A stretch of 64,000 nucleotides of DNA, from positions 2,437,439 to 2,501,438 of the forward strand of contig VFFE01007631.1 of the NCBI GenBank assembly GCA_008921705.1. The letters run 5' to 3'. The notes below the pieces were generated by a model that saw only the letters and a program-made list of their open reading frames with translations, was not told where the DNA came from and searched no databases. The position numbers were made by a program, and so were the translations under genes. Positions 25,799 to 38,159 of the stretch are shown here, piece after piece (position 1 is the first letter of the stretch; the number at the start of each line of letters is the position of its first letter). The DNA is from Burhinus oedicnemus. Its lineage: Eukaryota > Chordata > Aves > Charadriiformes > Burhinidae.

Positions 25799-28700
25799 GC
25801 TAATTTGCTTTGCAGTTCAACTTATTGCCATATTACACAGGTGAGGCAAGGTTTGCGGGAAGAAGTAATGTTTTTTATGAAGCCAAGATAATGTCTCAGA
25901 AAAAGCAAACAAGCCTTCCTGTATACAGGCCTTTCTTCAGGTCTGAAGCTAAGGTGTTCATAGAAAGTGATTTTCCATTATGGCCATAAGAACTTAGCCT
26001 TCAAGAGTGACACATAATATTTAACTCTTCTCCAACCAGCCAGACCACTAGAAAAAATATGGGGTCCCTTCTCATGAAATATCAAGATATAAAATAGAAT
26101 AAGTCTGCATAGCAAATGCTCTGTGTGTATGTCTACCAGGTAATTGTCCTGGTTTAGAAAGCAGATTTAGTTAGCCTTTCCATTGTGTACTGACAACTTC
26201 TCTGCAGCAAGCCTGAGTCTCCACTCCGCTGAGTAGTACAGACGTGCCTCGTAGGGTCCAATGTAGCTTCATCCTGACTTAAAGTTTGTTATGTACTCAA
26301 ATGCTTTCCTGGGCCATTTAAAACACTTTCACTGCACCCTACTGGTTAAAAGCAGACCACAGTAATCCTGGAGATAGGAGAAGACACTGTTTAAAACCAC
26401 TTTAAAAACATTTTAAAAACACTCTACCTGTCTGTTAAAAATCTTGAAATTATTGCTGTCAGCCTGTTTCTCACAGGTGAGGAGTGAAAATGCTTTTGCT
26501 TAGACTCTTTCTCCTCTTTCTGGCCCATCTCCAGTCCCATATTCCCAGGATTTCTTACTTTTTGCTAATAGGCAGCTGCAATTAAAGTCCTTTAAAATAA
26601 CCTGCTTTCATACCAGTTGACCGCAAGCTCTACAGCAGTGTCACAACCTCTCATTTTTGTTCCTAAGGACATGCGATTTTTCAAACAGTTTGAATATATT
26701 TGATCTCTTCAGTTTTTAAAGGGCCATGAGGAAAACTGATTGTTCCCAGCTAATTGCAGAGAGAAAAAGGAGGAAGGGAAGCTGGCTGTTAATAACAGAA
26801 AAATGCTCTGATGTCTAGATCAACTTCAGTCATGGTAATGCATGAAGTTTGGTGTCTGATTTCGCAAATTTGATCCTGTACCAAGAGACTCTACAAACTG
26901 GGTCCAACTCAGGCATGACTATATCAGCAAAGTCTTGGTGTTCGGTGGTGTCTTTGGAGGCTGTTCAAAAAAAGGCAGATCCAGTTCTCAGAGTGTGCTT
27001 CAAGCTTTCCCCAGAGCAGTCATCACCACTGTTGGAGACAACTTTTGAGAGCACAGACCCTCCTGCAGGTACGTCCAGGTCATAGCTCTGCTAGGAGCCA
27101 TACAACGGCCACCGGTTGTAGCCAGAGCTGGGCTTTCCCCTCGCAGGGTAACAGCCTCGTGGGCCTTCTCTGCTTGCTCTGTTAGCAAGCACAAGCGACA
27201 CTCTCCATGAGGGGCTGCCGCATTCCCTTTGGGGAAGGGATGGACACAACTTTCTGTTTAAAGCCAAGAGGATGGTATAAGAGCTAGAACAGAGGATTTC
27301 TTTGCCGTACTTTCAGGTCTGCCATCCAGAGCAGAAGAGTAAAAAGGGCTGTTTAAGAGGTGTAAGATGAAGGCACTGCCTCTCTTCTTCCACTTCTGCT
27401 TCACCAGGTATGTGAAGCAGCTTCTCTGATCAAGTGGGGTTGTGTTTAAAGGCAAGAAATTCCAAGCAGGAAAACACCTTGAGCCATGTGTTGTGTGCAT
27501 CCTGCACGCCTGCCTCCCCTCCCACTCCCCAGGGCCATCACAGAATTCCACATCTTCTTGAACTGATTCTTGAGCTGAAACAGAAGAGGTGCTGGTGTGT
27601 ACTTAACATGCAAGTATTAGTGTGTAATAGTGACAGGAGTATTGTAAGTGACCTGATAGGTGAGGTGAAGTTACCGTCCAACAAAAGTAGGTTTTTCCTT
27701 TTCTAATGAATGTACCCATCTGACTTAGGAGAGAGCTGTGGGAAAGGTGGACAAGGACCCCACCATAAATCCCAGTGAGCTGCTGCAAGCACATGCTCAT
27801 GAGGCAAAGTGTGAACTGTTAGCTTACAGGAATCTGCAGAACCAGCAAGGAAGGCACAAGCTTTTCTCAGAGACTTCGGAGGTAAAAAAGAGTCAGCGAG
27901 CTTGTAAAGAGAACTTTCCTTAAAATGCCATGGATCAAATGGTTTGAGTTAATGGTACCAACCTTGTCAGCCCAACTGCAGGACTAAGAGGCAGCTTAGC
28001 CCACTCAGCAGCCCCCTACTATCTGGTTAAAACACAAACCAGGGCAAAACTCCTATCTGATAATAATTTTTGCATGCTATTTAGATTATAAATACAATAC
28101 ATTTGCTTTGTAGTTTTAAGATCTATAGGCTGGGAGGCTATGGACCAACCTTGGGCCAGCCAGTAAAAGAAGGATTTCCTTCCCTAAGCTTGGGAGACCT
28201 GTCAAAGCCTATGGTCTGGCCATGGCTAATGTGGAAGGACCAACAGTGCGAAGACCTTCATAACCTGTAGCTTATGCCACCCAGCAAAGTAATGCCAGCA
28301 GTGGAGCTGTACATATGCCTGATGCAGCCTTTCTTGGCAGCAGGTCTGGGTCATTCTCTGTCCCTTCACAGGCACCCAGTGCCCTTGAAGTGTCTGAGTG
28401 CACGCTGCCACAACCACTGTTTGACTTCAGGTATCGCCTTGACTTTGTCCACTGGACAGCCCTGGCACGCACTTCTGTAGTGGCGCTCTCTTGCAGCCTT
28501 GCTGTGCTATCTATTAGAGACTTCTAAATTACAGAGTAAGGATAAAACAAATAAGAGGAGGGAGGAAAGCAGATTATTTATGCACTTTCTTTTGCCACTG
28601 AAAATTGGATCTTGCTGCTTTTTTCTGTATTTTTTTTCTTTAAGGCTTCTTTAGAGCATAAGAGTCTTTCTTAAGCAAAGAATATGATTGTCCACTGAAC

Positions 28701-30570
28701 TATATGATTGTTAAGCTGCTAAAAGGTATAGCTGTAGCTAAGGCCTTTTGGGTAGATTTTCTTTTGTGCTGGGCTTCTTGGAAAGTTTTACAATGGTTTT
28801 ATTTTAAAGGAACTCTGTATGTCTGAACAGGGGAGAGGAGGCAGACTGGAAAACTTCTCTGCAGTTCTGAGCTTGGCAAAATGTGTTTGTGATCTGCAGA
28901 TGTCTGTCCTCTATCTCTTGCAGCATCTTAATGATGCGGCTCACCGAGCTCTGCCACTTGCCCCTGAATTTTCCTCTCATGCTTCCCCTCAGCTTATTTT
29001 CACCTCATTCAATAACTATTAACATAATGCTGCTGTTAGAAGCCAGTAGGGGCTCATTGCTGCTCTCCTACAGCCGCTCTCTACCCTGATACACTCACCT
29101 GTCTGCGTAAATTGAGCTAGTAAAGAGAAGGCAATTTCTAGGACACAAAGATTTTAATGGCTAGATTTGCACCTGGTGTAAATCAGCATCACTGTGTGCT
29201 ATGGAGTTTTTTCAGCAGTGACTGGTTTAGCCCAGATGAGGAGGTGTTGGGTAGGAGATTAGAAAACCTCAAAGCAATTACTCTTTATTTCCTTTTGCCT
29301 TTCCTTGCAGGATCTCTAGAGCTGTCATCCACTCAAACAGCTGGGCACAGACCTACCACAAAAGACAACCTTGTCCAGCTGTGCCAAGTTTTCTTCAGTA
29401 GCGCGGACTCAGCTCTGGGTCTCAGGAGTGGCTCTTCTCATACTTGCCAAGTTGCCTTGACCCTTGAGGGGCTGTGCTGGGCCATGATGACAGTTTCACG
29501 TGACCTTGATATTAAATGTCTTTTGGAGCACTAGTTATTTAGACACTTGAGCCTCAGTTCAGCAGGTGACGAATGCACATGATTCATTTTTAAACATGAT
29601 GATTCAGTACGGCTGCAGCAAAACCCACACTGAGGTGTTTCTTTTGCTTTTAATTCCTGCTTTAGTCAGCCAAAAGATCTTGCACAGCAAAAAAGAAAAA
29701 CAAATAAAACCTCCATGTTAACCTCAGCAGAGTCCAAATTCTAGATTTTGCTCTTTTGGGCTCTGCTGCTGCAAGTTACAGTGACTGGGACTACAGACAG
29801 GTATTAAACGGTTGTCACAGTCAGATGATATTGTGGCACAAGCAAGTGATCCAGCATCACATTCCAGAGCCAACCATGTTACTTGAGTGAGGATGGTGGG
29901 CCAAATTCATCCACTGTGCAACTCATGTCTCCAGATTTTCCATTTATTTTTTATATCTGCCAAGAGGGTAGTTTAGAGAACATTACACTGTCATAACATT
30001 GTATTCCACTGGCAATATTCCTTAATTGTAGTAATAATACATAATCAGCCATATATGTATGCATTAATATATTAGCTGCATAGCTTCAGCACTAACTTCT
30101 GTTACACCCAACAACAGTCATGCTTGTCTGCCTCATTACCTGAGCTGTGAATTTCTTTCTATTACATGCTGGGGGTATATGTTATTTTTATAATAGGAGC
30201 CAATGACATTTCTGTCAGACAGTCATGGAGTTTTATTGTGGAGTCTATAATTTTTGTACAATGGGATATTCAGAGGACTGAAGGGTACAGGGTTGCAGCG
30301 CATTGATGGGCTGGCCAAGGGTGAACTCCTGGCACACTCACCAACCCAGAGGAGTTTAGGGACACCTAAAACTATCACTGTCTCCGTCTCCAGCTGGGTG
30401 TGCTCAGGTCTCAGAGAATAAGCCCTTGCTTTTGGGGTGGGCAGAGTCTGCTGGAGATTTTGCTGTGACATCTCTTCCTGACAACATGTGTTGGACCCGT
30501 GGGAGCAGGCATTGGTCCCTAAGCAGAGGGGAGCCGCTATTGAGTGGGGAGGAACGACACAAAGAAGAGT
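25799..30570. other. Non-coding stretch, no gene recognised
   Basis: I see no gene or RNA gene. The openings around 27258-27551 (minus), 28226-28527 (both strands) and 29157-29534 (plus, 125 codons) carry no recognisable motif. There is a short AT-rich interval near 29985-30075. Confidence 0.55.
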
Positions 30571-30574
30571 CAGA

Positions 30575-30601
30575 AAATGGTTTTTTTTGTTAAAACCATT
30601 T
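30575..30601. repeat. 10-bp hairpin
   Basis: Perfect inverted repeat aaatggtttt (30575-30584) / aaaaccattt (30592-30601) with a 7-nt T-rich loop. It is too short and AT-rich to call a functional RNA hairpin. Confidence 0.7.
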
Positions 30602-32249
30602 GTCTGCAGGAATGGTTAGGCAAGAATTAAAAGCTGAGGGAGGGAGCTTCTCAGCTGGCCTGGCGCAGAGCAGCTTCAGCTGGTCCATGCTACTGACCAG
30701 GAGTGTGTGTGATTTAATGTAGTGTTTCACATCCCACCGTTCATTCACTGCCCCCACCCAGATTCAGACAGGCTTTTGAGCGTGGGCCTACAGGAGCTAA
30801 ATCACACCCCACAGTCCCACTATTAGGGTTACAAACTTGCCTCTGAAGCCACTGAGAGCCAGCTGAAGAAAGGCCAGCCGGGTCTATGAAGGGTAAAAAA
30901 TGGTTCAAAGAAAAGCATGATATAATGCACACTTGTGCTTGAAGGGTACAACACCAGGGAAGGTAACAATGATACTAAAAGAAAACAAATCGAACCACGG
31001 AGAAGACCAACAACTTTTGTCTGTCTCTGCGAAAGCCTTGAATGACATCTGCTGAATGACAGCGTGACTCGATTTGCAAAGTCTTATTTTTAATTGAAAC
31101 AAATAGCTACAAATGACATGCAGAATAAATGGATGGGGTTTTGCTGTGTTTTGCAAAGGTGAACTGTGGGACTGTGGAAGGGGGTGACATTGGTGAGGGG
31201 ACTAACTTTGAAATGATAAAGAAAAATGAACAGGGGAGGAAAAGAGAGGGAATTGGAAGAAATGGAGCAAGAAGAACATTATTTTGTGTAAATTAAATTT
31301 AAATAAAAAAGGATGACACTGGCTGTGATCTTGTCATGCTGAAGTCTTTTAAGGCTAACGGTAATAAGAGAATTATATATAACATGAGTACCCCAGGAGT
31401 GCCAGGTCCACCTTGTTTCATCTCTAATAATGAAGCTGCTGATGCACATTTGTCAAGAAGACAAAAAACCCACCTTTTATATTGACCAAAAATGGTAGCC
31501 TTAGTCACTTCAGAGTTCACCTGCTTCGAGGTGAGGAACAGTGAAATCTACTGAGAAAAGGCAAGAAAATGCCACAGAAATGTTAGGTTGCCATTTGACC
31601 TGTCTTTCAAGTCTCCTTTAATAGCTGGGCACAGCAGAGGGTCCTTTTCTGTGCCTTGCTTTTCAGACTGCTGTGGAAGTTGATTTCTTCCACTCCAGTC
31701 TAATCAACTCAGCAAGAATTGCAGAGGAACTCCATCTGAGGAGTGACAGCCATAATGGAAAATTGTGAGGCCCCTCTGCCTAGAGGGTTGTCATGGTGCT
31801 GGCATGTGTATGGTGAGTGGGTTCCTCCTAAAGGCCAGCAGACTTTGTCACTTAGGAATTGGAAGAAAGAACATGGCAATATTCAATCTTGTGCATAAAA
31901 CCTGGCAGCATTAAAAGAACGATTCGTGCTACTCCCAGAGAAATGCCCCACAGTAATGCCATTATTAGGCATGGCTCAAATTTCATCTGATGTTGTCGCA
32001 TGGCAGAACCTTCCAAGGCAAAGATGTTTACCTACTCCAGACAACTGCATGGAGGCATACGTGTTGAGTGGGCCACTGATGCAGTCACTCACAGGACAGA
32101 CGGGAGGCAGGACAGGTAGCAGCCACAGAGGCAATTGGTTTGCAGAACGGAAGACAGGCAAAATATTGCCTCTGGCCTCATGCAGGTGGGCTCAGTGGAC
32201 TTCAAGGAAGAAACAGCAACAAATTATTAGCTTTCTGGAATAAGAGAAT
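30602..32249. other. Non-coding stretch, nothing recognised
   Basis: No supported gene. AT-rich near 31280-31310 (aaatttaaataaaaaagg). Its right edge approaches the CR1-like fragment, and some of 32000-32249 could be highly decayed sequence of the same element, but I cannot see landmarks for it. Confidence 0.5.
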
Positions 32250-32585
32250 AGCAGTTGAAGGATGACTCATGACTCTAAGTAAAACTGTACAACTCACTGC
32301 CACGGGATGTTGAACTTAATGGTATATATTTGTTCAAAAATATTTAGACTCATTCATTCACATTCAGTTGTTATTAAACATGATGGCTTGGATGTAGCTG
32401 CCTTGTCAGAAAGTGCCTGAACATTGTCAGATGTTGTCAGATGTGGGTCATTTCATACTGGCCCTTTCCCTTACGCACTTTCCCTCAGAACTGTCAATTG
32501 GGCAACAGCAGAGCTGGGACACTGGGCTACATGAAGCTCTGGTCTGGCCTCCTATGGCCTTTCTACTGTTCTTGTGAGGACAAAT
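32250..32585 (+). repeat. Ancient CR1-like LINE 3' end
   Basis: Recognisable landmarks of the old amniote CR1/L3-type 3' region occur in order: aactcactgccacgggatgt (32291-32310, cf. 'aactcactgccacaggatgt'), aaacatgatggcttggatg (32377-32395, cf. 'taaacacgatggctgggatg'), gggacactgggcta (32516-32529) and the tail ctatggcctttctactgtt (from 32552, cf. 'gtatggccattcttatgttctt'). The copy is heavily diverged and 5'-truncated, with no intact reverse transcriptase reading frame. Family recognition is from memory of consensus features. The left boundary is approximate. Confidence 0.7.
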
Positions 32586-33830
32586 CCACATGGCATACTA
32601 AAGGCATAAAAAGGCTGTGTGGCTGCATATATTCATCGTGGTAAGTGCCATGGTAATGCATGTACCCAGATGCTGAGAGGTAGCTGCCCTTCAGCTCTCC
32701 TGGAGTCTGAGCAAAGAAAATCTGTCAGCCCTGAAGACCACATAGACACATCCTTAAACAAACAGATCCTTATCGCAGAGGCAAAGTTATTAGTTGTTCC
32801 CTTGTCTGCCCTTGAGGGAGCATAGTTACAGCCCATCGCTTACTGTGTGAGTCCCCAGTCCCTCAAAGCCTTCCCTGTCTGCTTAGCTTCATGCAGCACA
32901 AACAGCCTTACTGAACTTCAATCAGGCAACTCACAGTGCGTAACATTAACAGAGCAAGATTTTGTAGGTCCAGGGCTTAAAGCTGCAGTCTAGCTCAAAA
33001 AAGTACTTATTTGTACTGTACAATTTCTAACAACATATTTTCCTGTAGGAGTAGTACTGCCTTTTGACTACTACGTGCAATGATAGGGCGGTTATACTCA
33101 CAATTGATTTTGCCATTCTGGAGAGGCAGTTGTACATATAAGCAAATACTTTTTCAATACCACCCAGAAGGAAGAAAAGGCTAGTTATATGACAAACTCT
33201 TTCTACAAAAATGTAGGTATTTGACTGAAAATTAAATAGAAGCAGCAATCTTTGATATGGGTTAAACCTTAGAGAGAGCTCCTTTCAATCTTTTTCCTGT
33301 TTGGAGAGCCCTATGTATTTTCCAGTGAATGCCCACACGGATGGATTAAATCTAAGCCCACTGGCAATCAGCTTGCTGGGTTAGTTACCTTCCATGGCCC
33401 CCCAGATGTACTCCTTGGACCACTGATCCCTTACCACAGGTTTTGGAATCACTACTGTAATTCTTCAAAATTTGGGAGTACCTTGATATGCTGAGAGGGT
33501 GGAGGTATAATGCTGCATTACGGATCTCCTCATAAATTCACCACTCAGATCTGGTAACATGTGCAAGCCTTTCCTTCCCCACTGCACGAACAGGAATTGA
33601 TAAAGTGGAAGTCCTCTTTTGCCAGGCAAAGGTGGAAGGTGGAGTGCAGAGAGTGGCCTTGTTTAGGGACAGTGTCCAAACCTGGACCAGATTGTCACCT
33701 TTCTCCCTAGGGAAATAGGAAATGAACAAACATCCTGAGTTAAAAAGGGATTTGCTAACAAGGCCAGGGAAAGAAGGACACGCTAACAAAACCCCGCACC
33801 ACTTGCATGAGAAGAGGCCATTGCAAAGCT
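32586..33830. other. Non-coding stretch, nothing firm recognised
   Basis: No gene seen. The segment 33400-33465 vaguely resembles the 'gaccactgatcccttaacca...aatcactgc' motif of old interspersed repeats, but the match is too short to call. Confidence 0.5.
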
Positions 33831-34070
33831 CCCATAAGGCACGCGGCCCTCCGTTGGCTTCAATTCGGACAGGCTGCTGCCTCCCCACCCGGGGTGTTGC
33901 TCCCGGGGTGCAGAGGGGGCTGTGATGCTCCTTTTGACAGGTCTAACACCCACACCAGCAGCCCGCGCCCACCGCAGAGCTGCCAGAGGGCCCCGACGGC
34001 AGGGATGGGGATGGTGGGGCTGGGGGCAGCAGGACAGCATCTGTCCTGCCTCTGTGGGGCTCGAAACAGC
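33831..34070. other. GC-rich, CpG-enriched patch
   Basis: About eleven CpG dinucleotides lie in the first 180 bases (cacgcgg, cccgggg twice, cccgcgcc, ccccgacgg). The patch is richer in G and C than its flanks and explains the long overlapping openings on both strands here (119 codons plus, 164 codons minus). It could be a weak CpG island or simply a GC-rich isochore fluctuation. Confidence 0.5.
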
Positions 34071-35559
34071 AGTCTCTTGACACCCAGGTTTTTTTGGCAC
34101 TTCGTCCTTCCTCCCCTCTCTCCCTGCTACCTGTGCCTCGGCATCAAGCTGCAGGAGCGAGGGTGAACGTGTGGCCAAGCCCCTGTCTAGGCACACATGC
34201 CCTGCGACAGGAATGCTGGGTGCCAGAGCCAGCGTACAGCGGTTCTTCCCAAGGAGATTTTTCTCAGCCTCCAGCAAGTTTCAGCTCAATGACTTCTGTA
34301 GGAAAAATGGGTGGGTTTGTTTTTAACAACCCTCAATCGTAATTTGTGGAATCCCTTTCTGAGTCCATGCCAATGTCTAGCCCTGGGGCACAGGGAAGCT
34401 CTTCCACTGAGCAATTTGCCATTCAGTGGGTAAAGCAGGACTCTGTATTGAACCTGCCACCAGCTAGTTGTACCTGATGATCCCATGACCTGCGGGGAAA
34501 ATATTACAGGCTTTCTTGGGCTGTTTTTTTGCTATTCGTTTGCTTTCAGACAAAGGTTTGGAGAGAGACACGTATTCTTGTGCCCTCAGTGACTGCTGGA
34601 GGCACTCTCCTTCACTGATCAAAGGTGATAGTTTGGAAGTAGGAGAAGCAGATGTTGGATGCAGATACCCAAAGGCGAGGGGAAAGAGGAGCAGGAAAGG
34701 GGAGCAAAATAAAGCCAGAGCAAGATCCTGTTGCCCTCTGTCAATAGTAGTTAAGCACCAGGGAGGGAGAAAAACTGTGTAAGGTAACGGACAAAGCTGG
34801 TAAAAACAAACAGGTACACCCTGCCTATGAATAAACTGCAAATCAGAAGAAAGTTTCCAGTCATGAGAAGAACAGACCCGTTGGAAGGAAAACCAGGGAC
34901 AAAATTTACTGCAGTTAAGGTGGAGATTGATTGGCTTATACAGTGCATATATACCATGGTAGCCAGTAGTCACAGCAGACACTTTTGTGGTACCTACACA
35001 CAAGACCTTTTACAAACTCCTGTGTTGTTAGAAAACAGATGAATCCATAAACGTGGCTACAACCAAAGGATTACAGTTGAGCAGAGCAGAACCTTCCATC
35101 AAAAACACACAGCCAGGAAAACATCTGCTGCAGTGAGACAAGTTCTTTGATGGTATGTCATATTTGAGATATGAGGGGGAGTTTCAAGATGTCTGAGGGG
35201 AGCCCAGAACCTGGCAGCATTTCCAAACTGACATGCAGTCTGACCAGCATAAGTGTCTGTTCCGCCACGAAATCTCTGATGCTGAAAAAAGCCTGTGGCA
35301 AAACAGCATGAATGCAATATGGGTCAGTGGCATAGGTGTTGCTTTTGTTTATTAGAACGTGAAATGAGTTGAATAATTTTTTGTCTGTTATGCTTATTTA
35401 CGTGCGTGGGTGTAAACAAGCAGTTGCCCGAGCTTTCTGGTTAGGCTGCTATTGCGCAAGCCCAGCCACAGATTTAGCAGACTAAACACATGAGGTCACC
35501 AGAGTAGGCAGGTAAAGGGGGGGGTCGATGTGTGTCTACAGTTACGTTCAAGTAAGAAA
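34071..35559. other. Non-coding stretch, no gene recognised
   Basis: The longest open stretch of the window (179 codons, minus strand, 34464-35003) lies here. Its translation has no domain, signal or repeat that I recognise. A competing opening of 88 codons on the plus strand covers part of the same DNA, so I regard it as chance. Confidence 0.5.
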
Positions 35560-35705
35560 GCACAACCCGAGATGTCGAGACTTGCCCGAGCTGCAGATGG
35601 AGTGAGACTGCAGGCCGGGAGCCGGGACTCAGGGACAGACCTGCCGCCAGGCCAGGAGGGTGAGCAGTCCCGGGGGTAACTGTCACCAAACGTGTATGGA
35701 GCTGG
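35560..35705. other. CpG-enriched patch
   Basis: About nine CpG sites occur within 145 bases (acccgag, gtcgag, gcccgag, ggccgggagccggg, tgccgcc, tcccggggg, aacgtg). It is short and isolated, and no associated exon is recognisable. Confidence 0.4.
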
Positions 35706-36690
35706 TTGCACAGGTCTGGTCTGGTAAGAAGACAACACCAAACTTAAAAGCTGACAGGGATGACAAGTGGGCTGCTGGCTGGACTTTCTGGAAACTGAAG
35801 GGTTTATACCTGAACTTATAATTAAGGGTAGCAGGCACTGGTCCCCAAATTGTCTGACCTAGTAAATAAGTTCTTACTCATATCCAGTGCTGTATTTAGG
35901 GATGGTCCCTGCCACTGTCTAAATGCTGTCCTCGCTCTCAGGAGCCCAGATCCACCAGCTGCAGCAGAGTGAATCGGGGACTGCAGTTTGGCCATGTTGC
36001 TTTCACTTCTGCAAATATATTCTTGTAGCTTCCTCATGCAAAGAGTGATAGGAAAGCATCACGATGGGTAACAGCTTCAAGTTATCCTATGTGAAGCCAT
36101 CATTTTCCTTTTTTATAGCCATTCAGCATTTTTGTTATGTAGTATATGTACTGTAGTGGCATGTTTTTAATCATTCACCCTGTCTCCTCCATGCTTCCAG
36201 GCAGCCTTTTTTTCCACCCTCATTCTAGCAGCTCTCTTGGGCTACCTACTCATTCAGAAAGTATTAGGAATAGATTCTCAAACCATTTGACAGAGTGTTG
36301 TTATCACTCAAGAAACACATCAGAAACAATTTTTAGAAGCTTATTTCATGAGATGAAAAGCCAAGGAGTGAGCTATTTATCCATGACTCCTTCAGTCATT
36401 TTAGTAATTTCTCATTGTAATACAATTTGAGTAAGGTGATGGGAGCAGATTAGTAAAGGCCTCTAGCCATACTCAAAGAGTTAAAAAATAATCCAAGTAA
36501 TAAACTGTATTATAGGTATATCCAAGTCTGATCACAGTATAGGGCCAAGGGCAGCTATTAAGAGACATCAGGCTTTGAGGTTAATACACTAGAAAGGTGG
36601 TAAATCTTCACCTCTCTGGCCATGTCTACACCATCTCTTGGTGGTGGCCACCTGTGAAATGCAGAAAGTCTGCAAGGAAGGGGATGGGGG
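35706..36690. other. Non-coding stretch, nothing recognised
   Basis: Mixed to AT-rich DNA without gene-like features. A short T-rich interval lies near 36100-36215. Confidence 0.5.
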
Positions 36691-36722
36691 TTCAGGGCAG
36701 CTGTGTTTGCAGCTGCCCTGAA
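36691..36722. repeat. Perfect GC-rich hairpin, 13-bp stem
   Basis: Inverted repeat ttcagggcagctg (36691-36703) / cagctgccctgaa (36710-36722) with a 6-nt loop tgtttg. Pairing does not continue outside the stem, so it is shorter than a typical pre-miRNA. A smaller 5-bp stem (gacac/gtgtc) follows immediately. It would be very stable in RNA or single-stranded DNA; the function is unknown. Confidence 0.8.
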
Positions 36723-37489
36723 GACACAGGTGTCTCAGCCTCCATCCTCAACAAGCAGGAGCAGTCCTTCCTATGCCTCTCCTGCCCTGCCCTATCTGGG
36801 GAAAAGTACCTGGACATGCTTTGCCAAGGATGGACCCCAGGGGTAGCTTGTACTGGGAAATGCAGAGCTAAATAGCAGCAGGTGGATACCTCCGTACCTC
36901 AGGAAAGGCTCTGGCTGTGCAAGCCTTTTGGTGGGAGCTTTCTGCTGAAGAACCTGATTGTGCCATGGGTTCGGTGCCTCCCGATGAGCCCTGTGGCTGA
37001 GAGGAAAATGAGTAGGTTCCTCAGCACCTTTTGGGGCTCGAGGCAATCTCTGCCAGCTGAACACTACACGGCGAGTAAAGGCATCCCTAGGGAATGGGGG
37101 GTCTCCTTCTGCCTGGCAGGCGAGTTGCCAAGCTGTGGCCGAGCACCAGCAGCAGTGGCTGGGTGGTTTCTGGGCCTCGATTGTAACCCTGGTGCCTCAC
37201 GGTGCCCCACCAGCCCTGCGAGGGCTGCTCAGGGCTCTGCCCCAATGCCACCCCTCCTTCCCCCCCTGCTTCAGCTAGCCACAACACTGGGCACCACGTG
37301 GATTTGGGGATTATGAGGCTGTGCAGCTACTGGACTCCTTAGGGTAGGTAGTAAAAATGTGCAGAAAAACATCCCCTTGCTACAGCACACCCTGGGTCGG
37401 TCCCAATTACTGCTGCTGGCAGGGCCCCCCCAGGACCCCTCTCCCGCATGTGCCCAGCCAAAGACTAAGCCTGCTGTTTCTTTTTCATC
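36723..37489. other. GC-rich stretch, no gene recognised
   Basis: G- and C-rich but CpG-moderate sequence. A 144-codon plus-strand opening (36882-37316) overlaps others on both strands. Its translation is W/G/P-rich and compositionally biased, without a known domain. Confidence 0.5.
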
Positions 37490-37960
37490 TTCTCTTTGCT
37501 CGCAGTTTGGGTTCTCCTTCCATTAAAGAGAGGATTCAGTGGGTAGGGATGCATGAAAAATTAAAATGTGTTATTACTTATTCCCCTTTTGAACCGTTTC
37601 CTTCCTTGAGGGTTATCTGCTTCTTAACTCTACCTGGTGACAGGGGCGCATTGTGCGTTGCTTTCATTAATCTCCATCCCACGCAAACCTCACTGCTCAG
37701 GGAGGTTATCAAAATTAAAATATCAGGCTTTTGTCTGAAAACGTTTGCTTACCCATTATCACACCAAGGATTATGAGAGTTGAAAGAAAGGCGAAGATCG
37801 GTGAGGGGTGGGAGAGGGAGGGACAAGAATTTTTACACAGGAAGCGGAAAATAATTTTTTTTTAATTGGAAAATGTGGTGATAAAATCACAAAATTAATG
37901 AAGTGAGAGAGCTCAAGGTCAGTGCAGTACCTGAAGATACTTTAAGCACATTTTCTAGCT
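37490..37960. promoter_or_regulatory. Candidate conserved non-coding element
   Basis: AT-rich interval set in a GC-rich neighbourhood, with densely spaced TAAT/ATTA homeodomain-type cores (for example tcattaatctcc, aaaattaaaatat, cacaaaattaatgaag) and an ATGCATG near 37549. A ggggcgca string at 37643 weakly resembles a CTCF core. This texture is typical of vertebrate developmental enhancers, but I have no alignment, so the call rests on composition and motif density only. Confidence 0.22.
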
Positions 37961-38159
37961 TGGTTTCTTACGAAAACAAGCCAGCCTGTGCACATCTGTT
38001 TGCTTTACCGTTCCCCTCTCCATGATTTTCAAACTGGTTGGCAGATTTCAGTCACACCTGAGAGGGGTGGAGGTTTCCTAAATAAATTAATTTCTCCCCT
38101 TTCATAAAATAGCCACCGGCAGAGATATGGGGCCAGGCTCAAGAAATCGTGTTTTTTTC
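37961..38159. other. Short non-coding stretch
   Basis: Nothing recognisable beyond ordinary AT-leaning sequence between the candidate element and the next CpG-richer interval. Confidence 0.5.

Noticed and set aside
33783..34277. 164-codon minus-strand open frame
   Set aside because: Lies in GC-rich, CpG-enriched DNA, where stop codons are rare in all frames. The translation is compositionally biased with no domain.
34464..35003. Longest open frame of the window (179 codons, minus strand)
   Set aside because: No recognisable domain, a competing plus-strand frame over the same bases, and no promoter, splice or polyadenylation context. The length is within what chance gives in 64 kb.
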